A stretch of 64,000 nt of DNA from the NCBI GenBank assembly GCA_018105865.1, contig CM030851.1, positions 8,826,328-8,890,327 on the forward strand, written 5' to 3'. Every line of letters starts with the position of its first letter. The first letter of the stretch is position 1. A model generated the notes under the pieces. It did no database searches. It saw nothing but the letters and a program-made list of their open reading frames with translations, and was not told the DNA's origin. Both the position numbers and the translations under genes were made by a program. Below, in pieces: positions 23,131-34,729 of this stretch. Source of the stretch: Metaphire vulgaris. Taxonomy: Eukaryota > Annelida > Clitellata > Crassiclitellata > Megascolecidae.

Positions 23131-23178
<48 letters not shown>
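23131..23178. repeat. (CT)n microsatellite
   Basis: About 48 bp of CT. Around it, ccaattgaatttgttttgcttcaa with tttat is found at 23318 and again at 23929, a short direct repeat. Confidence 0.9.
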
Positions 23179-23180
<2 letters not shown>

Positions 23181-23524
23181 GAGAGATCAGACGGTTCGTT
23201 GAATACAATTTTAGATCCGAAGTCTGCCTAGATCATTGGGAGTTAACCACTCAAACCTTCGAAAAATCTCATATTGGTTGTTTCTATTTAACTGGTGTTA
23301 AATAAACGCAATATAATCCAATTGAATTTGTTTTGCTTCAACCATTTATTTTAAGACGGGAACCAGCCGAAATAATAACAATTATAAATGCAAAAATTAC
23401 GTCTATTCATTACTCGTTTAAATAAGTTGATATTTTTTAAAAATTACTAATTCATATGTATAGTTTTTGCAGCAGAAATCTCTCATAATCTAAAGAAAAA
23501 AATAATAGCAGGGCTTAGAGTGGA

Positions 23525-23585
<61 letters not shown>

Positions 23586-23690
23586 GGGCTTAGAGTGAAA
23601 ATAATAATAATAACAATAATAATACATGGTTTAGACTTTAGAGTGGTTCATTGGGTGGGAGAACCTGTGTGAGAACCACTATGTTCTACC
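23525..23690 (-). mobile_element. (AAT)n with SINE1 tail
   Basis: Two AAT tracts separated by cagggcttagagtg, then tttagagtggttcattggg...gtgtgagaaccactatg, the reverse complement of the SINE1 3' end. The doubled tract suggests a tail duplicated together with its junction. Confidence 0.65.
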
Positions 23691-24217
23691 CGGGCATTCA
23701 TTCACATTCATTCAATCATTGCTGTGTAATCTAATATTTTACCCTCTTGTCCTCTGGTAGGGTTGCTCCTGTATTCTCCTTCCTTGTCTTCTTGTCTTTG
23801 AGAAAGCGTCATTTAATTTAGATCTTCAAACTGTTCAATTGTGGTTAGTTGAAGCCTTTTGCCTTCAGTCCAGATTGAAACAAACCTGCGTTCATCGCAT
23901 CGACAAGAGAGGAGAAAAGCAATAATCCAATTGAATTTGTTTTGCTTCAGTCGTTTATCGATTGCTGCTCATGACCTTCGAAAGGCAGACATTGCCACGG
24001 CTGGGAATAGAGACAAATATGCAGCGCTCAGTGGAAAGTTGGAAATTTCGATGAGAGAAATACTAAAACTATTCACGTTCATGCCACGAAGCTGACATTT
24101 CAACACTCCTGACTGGTTACTGGAATGACCCGGTCTTTTGCTGATGAACATGAAGTAGGCCTACTATCGATTGATACCTTTAGCCGGTAGGGTGTTAGAA
24201 ATGGTGCTATAAAGTGA

Positions 24218-24218
<1 letters not shown>

Positions 24219-24287
<69 letters not shown>

Positions 24288-24390
24288 GGGATGAGAGTGC
24301 AGCCATCCGGTCGTTTTCCGTCGGATCTTGAAAGACCTGAAGGTTCCTTTGACGACGGGAAACCGGCCTTTATCAGCGAACGACATAAGA

Positions 24391-24466
<76 letters not shown>

Positions 24467-24470
24467 CCTC
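24219..24470. repeat. Two (ATT)n tracts around a short unique piece
   Basis: ATT runs at 24219-24285 and 24394-24466 flank a 108-bp segment beginning atgggatgagagtgcagcc. Confidence 0.95.
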
Positions 24471-24954
24471 AAAACTCAATAAATTTCTGACGAAGTGGAT
24501 TTTATCGAGTGAATTTACTTTGGTAACTCTTTTCCTTTGTACCATTTTTATAAATTCATCCAATGTATACGGTACAATGTGACCGATAGACATTTACTAT
24601 TAGATGCAACTGGCTACGCGTTGAACTCGCCTATTCTGTTTATTAAACAGGTCAGCTCGAAATCTTAAATTGTTCAAAATGAAGCTCACAGAAGACATGT
24701 AACTGTAAGACCTTGGATTGAACACTAAAAGGTAAAGAGGTTAGTCCCCATACTCTAACCAGCGTAGGGTTTCCGGCAATGATCTCCGTGTACTAGACAA
24801 GCAGCGACGCAAGTGGCTAAACGCCATTAACCTAGAGTAACCAAGAGCTGCCATCACTTTCTCTAGACCTGCGTTTTACCTTCGCAACTTAGCGCTGCTA
24901 CCAATTTATAGACGCCTAAGCGATGAACGGCTTGGTTGGCCGCCGGCACCACGA

Positions 24955-25037
24955 CTAGATGCCGAGATGGTCACCCATCCAAGTACTAACCGCCCTCGAC
25001 GTTGCTTAACTTCGGTGTTCTCGTGAGAACCGGTCGC
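24955..25037 (-). pseudogene. 5S rRNA-derived fragment
   Basis: The minus strand reads CACCGAAGTTAAGCAACGTC and then GGTTAGTACTTGGATGGGTG, the internal promoter region (A box and C box) of animal 5S rRNA. The first ~25 nt of 5S are missing, the ACCGGTTCTC start is followed by a rearranged ACGAGAA, and the 3' stem after GGGTGACC is replaced by unrelated sequence. It is therefore a 5S pseudogene or the head of a 5S-derived SINE (SINE3-like). No full-length copy is present to decide. Confidence 0.75.
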
Positions 25038-25236
25038 ACAGCGCTAGCCTAATAATTAATTATCAGAACTTCTGAGAATGCCAGAAATTAATTTCAGATG
25101 CCTAGCAAACACACGCACACAAGAGAGATCGAATTTTTTTATAGATTTTCTGAATTTTGTAGACGCGACGGTTCGTTAAAATAATTCCCTTTTTCTGTCG
25201 GGAGCAACTCTCTTTATTTTCCTTCCTATTTCTTAC

Positions 25237-25441
25237 CGGTCTGTGTTGTTAATGCGTTTTCCGTTTCCTCGGTGGCATTAGACGGTCCCTGGTCGGAAGA
25301 ATAGGGAGGCGGGTGGCTGTTCTCGCCCGGTCCCTCGGTCTCCGGTCTGTCGTCGCCAATCGTTGGGGTCGGCTCGACGTCTGACGGCGACTCGTCCACT
25401 TTGAAAATGACAAAACGGGGCAACGCCTGCTTTTCAGTCAT
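25237..25441 (-). CDS. KCC exon 1 (start codon, SPAK-type docking motif)
   Basis: The first coding exon, residues 1-68 plus one base. The chosen ATG (25441-25439) has A at -3 and places LPRFVIFKVDE at residues 7-17, matching the (R)RFTVTSL or RFMVTPT start of long vertebrate KCC isoforms. RFVI (9-12) fits the RFx[V/I] docking motif for SPAK/OSR1 kinases, which phosphorylate and inhibit KCCs. The rest is acidic and Pro/Thr/Ser-rich, presumably disordered. The donor is CCG|GTAAGAAA at 25236, a strong match, and the split Gly codon is completed by exon 2. The frame stays open upstream to 25672, so a longer N-terminus cannot be excluded, but that stretch contains microsatellite-coded Ile/Val and is not KCC-like. 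No promoter is identified. Confidence 0.82.
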
Positions 25442-25904
25442 CGTTTCATGCAGCGCTATATTTACTATTTCACACACGCGCACACAGAACGATGTATTTT
25501 TTTCAACCAATATCCGAACGTAGTGCCCTCTCCTAGGTGGCCACCGGCGACTGAGTCTTGTGGCACGGACGACGACGACGATGATGATGATGATGATGAA
25601 GATAGCTGCGTTACATCCGGACAGACTAGGCCGGTTAGTCTTCAGATAAGAAGAAGAAGAAGAAGACTTCAAGAATCTGGAAGGAGAAAGCAGGCCAGCT
25701 GCTGCTGCTGCAGCTGCCGTCTGCTCGCTGCCTCCGCAATCGGAATATCTTCAAACACGCCGGCGACCAGTGCAGATGCGATTCTGGCATCGAAAGCGAT
25801 AAACAAAGAACCCGCGATGCTTCCAGCCGCGGTCGTCAATTTCATCGACAATTCAGTCTCTGCAGCGAATTATAATCTTCGAAACGTCCATCATGGCCGA
25901 TCTG

Positions 25905-25980
25905 CTCTCTCTGTCTCTCTCTGTCTCTCTGTCTCTCTCTCTGTCTCTCTGTCTCTCTCTCGCTCTCGCTCTCTCTGCCT
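25905..25980. repeat. (CTCTGT/CT)n microsatellite
   Basis: CT-rich repeat with regular CTGTCTCT units, about 470 bp upstream of the KCC start. Confidence 0.9.
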
Positions 25981-26323
25981 CTAAGCTTGATATCTTAACG
26001 CTGGATAGCGTCCTCTATGGTGCGGAACATGTTATATTGTCATATTTTAAGATGCAAATATCGCATTGTACGTATTTTGTGTTTAGCTTCGGGCTCAATA
26101 CGAAACCATCATTCGGTGATCCATCCGGGAAAAGTCGATCGACGAATCTGCGCGATGGATGGTCCAAACGGCAATGTGCTAGAAACTCGATCGAATGCAT
26201 GCGTCTCTGTTACATATACTGTACGCCGTAACAGCGCAACGCATTGTATTTTCGAGGTCGATCCTAGGATAGTTATCGCGCATGCGCACTGCTGACGACG
26301 ATGTTCCGTCTATATCGTTCGTC

Positions 26324-26380
<57 letters not shown>
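26324..26380. repeat. (AGT)n microsatellite
   Basis: About 57 bp of AGT units. Confidence 0.95.
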
Positions 26381-26557
26381 CTTGACAGCATCCAGCATAT
26401 AGAAAGATAGTCTCTTTGCATCCGCCGGCGATGCTACAAGATGCCGTAAACGGGAGGCCGTGCACATGGAATAGACGCAGCAAATGCAGGCGCAGTCCAA
26501 TAATTACGCGGTTACATCCGCAGACACGCAGTCATTCCTGCACGCACACAGGACGAG

Positions 26558-26719
26558 CAGGGGCGTAGCGAAGGGGGGTATATCTGTATATATATACCAA
26601 AATCATCAGTCTATCTTGAAGTTTGTAATGTGTTTTTAAAGATTTTTAATGTTTTTTAAAGATTTATACCCCTCAAGTCACATTATTCCCCCCAAATCAA
26701 ATTTCTGGATACGCCTCTG
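26558..26719 (-). mobile_element. hAT-like MITE, family A
   Basis: 162 bp, inverted relative to the 15158 copy: starts CAGGGGCGTAGCGAAGG and ends TTTCTGGATACGCCTCTG. Flanks are AGGACGAG and AGGGCGAG, seven of eight. Confidence 0.9.
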
Positions 26720-26727
26720 AGGGCGAG

Positions 26728-27717
26728 CATCAACCATCCGTTGTCAATCGGGAAGAATTCTGTCCTAGAGGGAATGTTGCCAGTGTTATTTATATTAGTT
26801 AACAAAATAAAAGCAAAAACTAACATTTATTTTAATTTCGTTGACTAAAAGTAGTAAAACTAAAGCTGAAATTATTTTACGAAGGGAAAACTAGATAAAA
26901 TCCAAAATGGAAGCTCAGAAACGAAATGAAAATAAAAACTAAAATTATCTGCATAACTAAATTATCGCAGGATATTGCTTCATCTGTTGAGGGACAGAAA
27001 TGGAGAGAATTGATCCGCAAAGCGAAAATGTCATAATCTCTGAACGAAAAACCTCAACATTCGAACTACTCCCACTTCACACTTCACTCACTCAGCTTTC
27101 GTCTCCCCTTTCATCTATCGAGTAGTTTCTTCTCCAATCGCTTCGTCTAAGCGATAGGAGGAAGGTGAATGCTGATGAAAATGCACTCGTTTTTTTAACC
27201 AGTTTTGTATACCCGCCCTCTGATAGCAATCTTCAAGGGGCGTGGCACTCAGAATATGAAGGCGTTTCTCTGAACTCGATGACTGAAGCTGTCAAGATGT
27301 TTCGTGACTTTTTCTTAATCCAACGCATTGCTATTTACAATCGTAGAAAACGACAAAGGCCTGAGACGGTTCCGAAAAAAATCGTGATTTTTAAAAAAGA
27401 TTAGATTGCTTTTCGTCGGTCCTGTCAGATGCTATGTGTTCAGTGTCGTTGCGTGACATATCCATGTTTCGACATTCTGCATTCATTTGATCCAAATCGA
27501 TCAGTTTCTTTTGCTTGAATGGACCTGTGCATCTCAAAGCTCTTGTATACGTTAATTGAGATTAAGTCCGATTTTTTCTCTCTGTTTTTTGTTCATATTG
27601 TATATTTATTACGCCTAAATAATTTCAAAGAAACATCACTACATTGCATTAAGGTCTCAAATGTTTAGTTTGCTTGTGTAACGTTCTCATTACTGAATTA
27701 CACTGACAACTGCAATC
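26728..27717. other. Intergenic, no gene recognised
   Basis: Region upstream of the KCC start. A 79-codon plus-strand frame (27165-27404) shows no family features. No promoter elements can be assigned with confidence. Confidence 0.5.
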
Positions 27718-27803
27718 GATCAATCAATCAATCAGTCAATCAGTCAATCAATCAATCAATCAATCAAACGATCAAAAGCAATCAAACAATCAAAAGCAAT
27801 CAA
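27718..27803. repeat. (AATC)n tetranucleotide repeat
   Basis: AATC units with AGTC and AAAGC variants. Confidence 0.9.
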
Positions 27804-28084
27804 TGAAAATTATTTTATTTGGCATCAAAAAGAATTTACACAATGAAATGCAATTAATCAGTTCGTAAATTTAAATGTATGTTAGGCTAATAATTAAAAT
27901 AGAGGTTAGGTGCATACACAGTAGCGAAAGACGACATGTCAGCGGCTAAAAGTGCTATAAAATATTAATAATAATAATTATTATAAGCTTAATAATTGTG
28001 TAATTAACTTACAGCCAAGGCCAAGAGCAGACAAAAAGTCTCGGCGTCGTTACCCGAATGCATGTTTTAACATCCTATTAGGGA

Positions 28085-28148
28085 CACTTGTAAAGCGCTC
28101 TTGACTTTAGCCTTCGCTATGCGTATTGCGCTATATGAAATTGTCAGA

Positions 28149-28236
<88 letters not shown>
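28085..28236 (+). mobile_element. SINE-like 3' end with (AAT)n tail
   Basis: acttgtaaagcgctcttgac...ttgcgctatatgaaattgtcag leads straight into about 85 bp of AAT. The same unit with a (AAAT)n tail is at 51508-51590 (gttaagcgctcttgatg...tgcgctatataaattgtcag). This is the sense-strand form of a second SINE/LINE tail family. Confidence 0.65.
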
Positions 28237-28639
28237 TGTCATCCTTTGTCTTGTGTTTTTGTGTAGTCTTTTTCTCACTATTCACATCGCAATTCCTATC
28301 ATTCAGTGGTCTATAAAATGCTTTGTATGAATGGCGAATAATTTGTTTAAAATTACGCTCTCTCTCTCTCGACCTCAAATGTCTTTTCAATTCAGACGAT
28401 AAAGGATGTGAGTGAGTAAAGTAAATTGACATGACATGACATGACATCTTTATTTCTTACTCCATAATTTCTTCACAACTTACATAAAATATGAACAAAA
28501 TAACATGTACATAAGCCTATGGACTAATGTAATAAATTAGCTGGGAACTTGACTAATAAATTTTTTTGTCAAGTTATGGATACAATTATTTCATCATCAT
28601 CATCATCATCATTTTTTTCTCAAGTTATGGAATAGCAAT

Positions 28640-29150
28640 TTTTCCATTTATCTTTTCAGAAATACATTATCTATTATTGTCATTTGATATCTTTCAAAGT
28701 CTTCTTTGAAATCCATCCACTTTTTCTGCTTCCTCTTCCTCTTTTTCCTTCTTTGTATAGAAATTAACGAGATTTTGCTGTTCATTCTATTTACATGTCC
28801 ATACCTCTAACTTCTTCTTCTGATTTTATCTAGTCATAACATTCCCAGAGCTTTCATTATTAAATTTTTGTAATTTATTACTAGCAATATCTTTCTCAAA
28901 CATGGGAAAACTGCAACCAATAACTGTTTTCATCTGTCTTTTTAATATCCACGTTTCTGATCCATAAAGATTTGAACAATGATAGTGTTGTATCAATTTT
29001 TGTGTTGATCTTTATTTCTTTAGCATTCCAAACGTCTTCCCATTGTCTGTAATCCTTTTGCTGCCGCTTTTAATATCTTGTTCGTGTCTTCCATCGTCGA
29101 TATTTCTCCTCCCAATTTCAAAAATTCTTTATCATGTTATTTGCTTCTAC
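28640..29150 (-). mobile_element. Decayed LINE ORF2 3' remnant
   Basis: On the minus strand, short frames in order read LWIRNVDI, then GHVNRMNSKISL then KKWMDFKEDF, matching the SxWIxxxD and GHVxRM...W.DxVKED blocks of RTE-like LINE proteins. Stops and frameshifts break it repeatedly. A shorter relative of one block is at 37305-37390 (ttgatatctttcaaagtcttc). Confidence 0.65.
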
Positions 29151-29159
29151 TGAACCGTT

Positions 29160-30037
29160 TTTGTTGACTGAAGGGTCAGTTTTTGCTGGAAACCTGGCGT
29201 CAAATCATTGGGGGCAGTGGCCTATAAGCCTTTCTAAACCTCTAGCACTCTCCGCTAGTAGCTTACATCGTCTCCAAATTTAAGGTTTGATATATTTTCT
29301 CCCAGTGCCCCCAATGTTTAGACCCTCAGTTGCTATTTTAAAAATTACTTACATTAAATAACAAATGGTTAGCCCCATCCCTGATTCCCGACTTTGTTTT
29401 AAACCATTCTGAACGTCTTTATCAACCTGCACTTTCCATTTTCTTGTATATTGCTTGTAAATTAGTTTCTCTTCTATACCAATGTTTCTCAGCCGCCATA
29501 AGCTGTGGGGTCAAAATCGTTCATTTTTCTAAGTTGTCTTAAGGTCAGACCCCAGGTCTGAATCATCCTTCCCCCAAAAGTCTTGATAATCTTTGTGAAA
29601 ATGCTGAGCAGGTTATCCACAATGATTGATTTTACCAGATTTGGTATGATAATTCCTTTTGTCCAGTCATCTGACAATATTGGTATGATAATTCCTTATT
29701 TAGGAACTGAAATACATTATAAGTATTGACAGTGTCTTGCCAGAAAATAATTGATAAAGTGCTATAGAAATTAACCTTACTTGCTCTTAACTAAAACACA
29801 AGGGCTGCACATTATTAACTTTTAGAAACCATGGTAGCGTTTCCCGGGAAAACTGCAATTTTATTAAGCCCAAAGTCGAACGGTTCCTATCAATCCAAAT
29901 CAAGCGAAACGCCCGATCCCGCCCCGCCCGCCCGTCGAGTTTTTCAAAAATACTCATTCAGAATTTGGCGAACGGCAGTAAAAACGACTGCAGCTAATCG
30001 CCAGGCGAATGGACGCAGGGCTCGTGCCTCCTATCCA
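29160..30037. other. Intergenic, no gene recognised
   Basis: Includes a short duplicated segment (gtatgataattcctt at 29645 and 29680). A pair of diverged ccgcccgcccgtcga blocks lies at 29925-29940 and 30382-30400, each followed by ttattaaa or tcaaaaa-type sequence and cagctaatcgccaggcgaa, suggesting a locally duplicated element. Confidence 0.45.
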
Positions 30038-30160
30038 GGGCTCCCCATTCCCCCCAGTTGGGACCCTATCCTGACCATTAAACAACAAATGGTTGGCCCC
30101 CATGATTCAAGTTGCGAGCGTAACGCAATCCACTTGCCAAATCCTAGAGCCGCCACTGTC
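30038..30160 (-). mobile_element. hAT-like MITE, family D, inverted partial
   Basis: ccagttgggaccctatcctg...aacaacaaatggttgg...ACTTGCCAAATCCTAGAGCC then GCCACTG, the inverted form of family D, nearly the same as the 61495 copy. Confidence 0.75.
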
Positions 30161-30647
30161 GTTCATAAAGTCAGGTCAGACCCCCTTTTTCATCCCCAAA
30201 AAGTTTGACAAGCAAAACAGGTCATCCACAATGTTTTTACAGATTTTACCATAAGGGGCAAAACATTGGGGTTGGGGGGGATAATTGATACTCTTTTTAA
30301 ATGATTGGATGGGACTACCGCCGTTCCCCGGTTTTACGCCCATGCGAACGGTCAGTTAGCCTCCCGCCCGCCATATTAGATCACCCGCCCGCCCGCCCGT
30401 CGATTTTTATTAAATTATCATTCACATTATTATTATTAAATTATTGCAGCTAATCGCCAGGCGATTGGACGCATTATTATTCATTATTGTCAGACAATTT
30501 GTTCAATTTCGAGCGTAACGCAATTCGAATGGCGCCGCCGGAAAACAAGGTGCACTGTTTGAGTATTCACTAAAGAGTGGGGGTTCTCTGAGCTTTTTAA
30601 TTGGATGGGATACAGGTGGGTTTTCAAGTTGGCCTAAACCATAAATC

Positions 30648-30648
30648 A

Positions 30649-30724
<76 letters not shown>

Positions 30725-30725
30725 G
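30648..30725. repeat. (ATT)n microsatellite
   Basis: About 78 bp of ATT. Confidence 0.95.
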
Positions 30726-30951
30726 AGAATAGAACTTACGACACGTGCTGTCTCGTGAGGCAGAGTTAATTACATGTTGTTACTAATAAGGCTGTCAATT
30801 TTTAAAAGGCTACCCTAGCATTTGTTAAATTTTTGAACGGGTACTCGAATTAAATTAACACAATCTTGTGACTCTTATCTCTACACCCAACTAGATAATC
30901 ACACTCCACCCTTCGGGCACTACAACTAATGATTCTATTCTTAGCTGCAGC

Positions 30952-31129
30952 CAGGGTGCGATTTGTGACCTGGAGCAGTGGGGGGAATATGTCGAGCTTG
31001 GGGGGATGTAGTTGATGGGAAATGTAGCAGTGGGGGATGTAGTGGTGGGGGATGTAGCAATAGGGGGGATGCAGTTTGGCAGTGAAGAGGGGAAGATTCT
31101 CCCCCCCCCTCCCCGCAAATCGTGCCCTG
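30952..31129 (+). mobile_element. hAT-like MITE, family K
   Basis: 178 bp from CAGGGTGCGATTTGTGACCT to GCAAATCGTGCCCTG. Flanks are GCTGCAGC (30944-30951) and ACTGCAGC (31130-31137), seven of eight. The interior repeats gggggatgtag-type units in both copies. Confidence 0.9.
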
Positions 31130-31441
31130 ACTGCAGCCACCGGAGAGGGAGTTTACCATAGTCCACAGGCCTAACGGTCACGCTTCCACGGAGATCCGTA
31201 AAAGATTTTACTGTCCGGGTAACTTTCCCAGTCATTATTTTGTATGTTTCAATCAAATCCCCCTCTCTATCTCTCTTTTCTCCTTTCTAATGTTTTGTCT
31301 ATCCTATTGACTGCTCTTGTTACTGTCTCTACACAGTATCTCTGTGTTTGACATTTGCTGCGCGTTCTTCTTTCGGTAAATAACTTTAAATTTATCTGTT
31401 CATTTTCTAGTTTCGCTCTGCACTATTTTCTTTTGCATATT

Positions 31442-31594
<153 letters not shown>

Positions 31595-31912
31595 CAGCTG
31601 ACCGGTCGATCGTTCAACTTAATCGCTTTTATGCCAGAGATCTCAATTCTCTCGTCGACTGCAGCACCACCAACGTCAGGAAAAGATCAGAGGCGGGCAC
31701 TGGGCAGTAAAGATAAATGACAGAGACAGACAGACAGACAAGCAAACAGACATACAGACAGATAGAAGAAGCCAACGATCACTGAATCAACTTCGGTTAA
31801 AGTTAGCAAATAGTCGATTTGCTTGGCATCCCATCAACTGCTGTCGAATTCTTGCTAAGGATTCAACTACTGCAGTAAGCAAACCACCCATTGTCTTTCA
31901 TTTCATAGGAGT

Positions 31913-31913
<1 letters not shown>

Positions 31914-31980
<67 letters not shown>

Positions 31981-31985
31981 GAGAA

Positions 31986-32036
<51 letters not shown>

Positions 32037-32120
32037 AAAAAAGACAGGACAGAGAAAGCCAGACAAAGAGAAAGAAAGAGAGTTAGAGAGAGTGAGCGAG
32101 TGAGTGAGTAAGAGAGTGAG
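31914..32120. repeat. (GA)n array
   Basis: Nearly 200 bp of GA with AAACAG, AAAGAA and GTGA interruptions. Preceded at 31725-31765 by a CAGA repeat. Confidence 0.95.
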
Positions 32121-32632
32121 AGAATTAAGTAAAAATCTGTAATAAATAACGAATACAAATTAATGAATTCAGCCAGACAACCGGAAAACCCAACGATAGA
32201 TCAGAGATAGGTTGCTGCAGATGAAAACACAGCAGGAAGATGAACAGTAAAACGGAAAGAACCTGGAGTCAACTCAAGAGACTAAACAGACGAAAGGTCT
32301 AACGAAGATCTGATGAATATGATGAAATAAAACAAGAGCGGAGTCCGGCACTATACACATAACGTCACTCTGCCCATTGTGCCCAACCGCAAACGTATCT
32401 CTATCAGTCTATGTCCATCAACTTCATGATAGTACTGTATACTGTGTGTGTCTTCGATCATGAAAATGCAAATTGTAAGTTTTTACAGATCCTGGATTAT
32501 TGTCAGACGTTCAGGCCTTTTGCGGTGTTTATGGTATACAGCAAAAGCATAATTGGCAATGGACATAATGCTTTTGCTGGATCATTCCAGTGTGTGTTAT
32601 ATTTCCATTTTGATTTCTGCCTTTCTCGATTT

Positions 32633-32815
32633 CATGGGCGTCCGCAGAAATTTTTCCAGGGGGGGGTGCAAAACAGGGTCTTGTGACGAAAGAAATGGAA
32701 ACAAAACACAAGGTTTTGTGACGAAAGAAACAAGTAATTTTACTTTTTTCATAACTCCACAATTTTTCCAGGGGGTGCAATTGCACCCTCTTGCACTCCC
32801 TTCCGGACGCCCATG
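32633..32815. mobile_element. hAT-like MITE, family E
   Basis: 183 bp with perfect 12-bp inverted ends CATGGGCGTCCG and CGGACGCCCATG. Flanks are CTCGATTT and CTCGATCT, seven of eight. Inside are two ttttccagggggtgca-type blocks and a duplicated tgtgacgaaagaaa. Confidence 0.92.
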
Positions 32816-32881
32816 CTCGATCTGTCATTATCGCGACACATATATGTAAATATATAAGTCGTATATTACGGTATATGTACG

Positions 32882-32887
<6 letters not shown>

Positions 32888-32912
<25 letters not shown>

Positions 32913-32945
32913 TTACATTGTATATATATATGTATATATAATTTC
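32888..32945. repeat. (TA)n microsatellite
   Basis: TA runs with TACATTG and TGTA breaks. Confidence 0.9.
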
Positions 32946-33223
32946 TATAGATATAATTAGGATTGAATCTACAAAAATAGTGAAAATGTTAACTCACCCT
33001 TTAACGATGTCATAGGAGCTTCCAAAGAGTCTAGGCCTATGCTTGGCGTGAACTTGGTTTCGCCCGTGATAATATTAATCCGAGACGTCATGGAAATCGT
33101 GGACCTTTATTAATTATTAATGTTTCAGAATTATCTAAAGCAGCAGGTTAATCACTTGATTCGATTCTTTGAAATAAGGAGCGGGCAGCATTATCGAACT
33201 ACGAACCCCCGCGCAATATTCAT

Positions 33224-33303
33224 TTAACCCCTTAACGGTGTATTTAACTGTAACTCAATGTAAAATGAACAGATATATCCGGGGTCCCCAGTTAAGGGGT
33301 TAA
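33224..33303. mobile_element. 80-bp piggyBac-like MITE, copy 2
   Basis: Same length, ends and TTAA flanks as 19174-19253, about 94% identical by eye. The central tatttaactgtaactca and gatatatccggggtcccc are shared. Confidence 0.85.
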
Positions 33304-33569
33304 TGCATCCTGTCTTGAAAGGCGCTAAGAGCAAATCCATTTTGAACACAGACACCAACTTCTTTCGCCTGAGACTCAACAGCGATTTTAATTAAGCGAT
33401 TGACGTCTTTTTCCTGGAATAAAATCAAAATTTGGCGCTCGTTTCGATGTCGCTTGAAACTGTCGACTTGGTTCCCTACTGCAGTCTATATACTGTACGT
33501 GCTGTAAAAGTTCTTCACGTGAAGTTAATATTATTGTGGTGTTAATCGCTGTCTAAGTCTGACAACGTT

Positions 33570-34052
33570 AAGTCGTCCAAATCGACAGAGCCGCCGGCCG
33601 GGCCTCAGCCATGCCGTATTGATCCGTACATTGCCAGAGACCGCGCCTTTCCGAAGAGATGCCTCCTATAGACGCCCGCTGTTTTCTCGTCCTCGGCGAC
33701 GTCAGAAAATCTAATCGCCTCCAAATCGAGTTGTGCGTCATCATCATCATCGTCGTCGTCGTCGTCGTCTCTCGTCATCACTTTTGCCTCGTCGTTGTCA
33801 ACGTCGTCATCATCAACAGCAGAAGCAGTGACCGGTTCAGAAGCGGGAGAAAGGAGGAGAAAATAAGCGTCGAAGTGACGTCATCAGTACGTCATTCATC
33901 GGGGAATTCTATTCACGCTCGGCTAATTCGATGGCCCATTCGCTGTCTTCGAGAATTACGGGAAAGCGCGTTTCCCGCGTAAGTAGTTCGACGTCGTCGT
34001 CCACCATTCCCGGCTTCTGTGACCTCGACTCTCTCCCGCTCCGGTCAGTCAT
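33570..34052. promoter_or_regulatory. CpG-rich segment with CRE, possible promoter
   Basis: About 480 bp of CpG-dense, mostly non-repetitive DNA with a full cAMP response element TGACGTCA (33876-33883) and a half-site TACGTCA 9 bp on. A plus-strand splice-donor match CCCGC|GTAAGTAG lies at about 33978. A 47-codon minus-strand frame (34052-33909) is acidic and not recognised. It could be a promoter or 5' exon of KCC (minus) or of an unannotated plus-strand transcript; nothing in the sequence decides this. Confidence 0.35.
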
Positions 34053-34193
34053 TTGTTTCTCCGTATAGTGGCAATCGCGGTGTGCCCGGCGGCGTTTCCC
34101 CGACTGGCTACGCCCACCACGGCACCCTAGAAATCCGACGATCTACTGCACAGGCGAAAGGGAAACACGGGAACGAATGCCGAGAGACGAATT

Positions 34194-34195
<2 letters not shown>

Positions 34196-34231
<36 letters not shown>

Positions 34232-34590
34232 CGATGGAATTTGGCAATTTTGGTATTTCTTCGGTGATGGGTGTTGCCGGCGATGATTGAGTAGAAGACC
34301 CACTCGGGGGGAGATTATAATTCGAATGGACGCACAACAGCAACAACATCTGACCACCAAAATGTCCACTCAGGCAGACAGACAGACAGACAGGCAGACA
34401 GACAGACAGCAACAACATCTGACCACCGAAATGTCCACTAGCCTCGATCGATAGACGAGTCTTCGATCATCGGCATACCTGCTTAAAACCAGACGTAGTT
34501 CAGACAGACAGACAGACAGGCAGACAGACAGACAGACAGGCAGGCAGGCAGATACAGACAGACGCACAGACAGACAGATACACAGACAGG
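34196..34590. repeat. (GA)n and (GACA)n clusters
   Basis: A GA run at 34196-34229, then two GACA arrays (34373-34409, 34501-34592). The segment caacaacatctgaccaccgaaatgtccact next to the first array is duplicated (34339-34368 and 34411-34440). Confidence 0.9.
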
Positions 34591-34648
34591 CACCTGATTG
34601 TCCGGCCGGATCCCTGGATTTGACCTGGATCTTTAGGGATTTTGATTT

Positions 34649-34725
34649 AGTGTGCCATCGGCTGATGCGTCAGTGCATTATGAAGTGGCGCTATAGAAGT
34701 TTAGGATTAGAATAGATAATGGTTT
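34649..34725 (+). mobile_element. SINE-like tail, cggctgatg family
   Basis: tgtgccatcggctgatg...gcattatgaagtggcgctatagaagtttaggattaga. Copies: 60153-60225 and 61754-61832 (plus), and reverse at 20821. The element appears to end with GGCGCTATAGAA and a short ATTAGA or TTGA repeat. Confidence 0.6.
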
Positions 34726-34729
34726 GTCT

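Noticed and set aside
25442..25672. Longer KCC N-terminus using the upstream in-frame ATG
   Set aside because: The extension includes microsatellite-coded Ile/Val and unrelated sequence; the ATG at 25441 matches the family start and has a suitable context.
33659..33982. 107-codon plus-strand frame in the CpG-rich segment
   Set aside because: Contains ATC/GTC repeat-coded Ile and Val and no recognisable domain; not supported as a gene.
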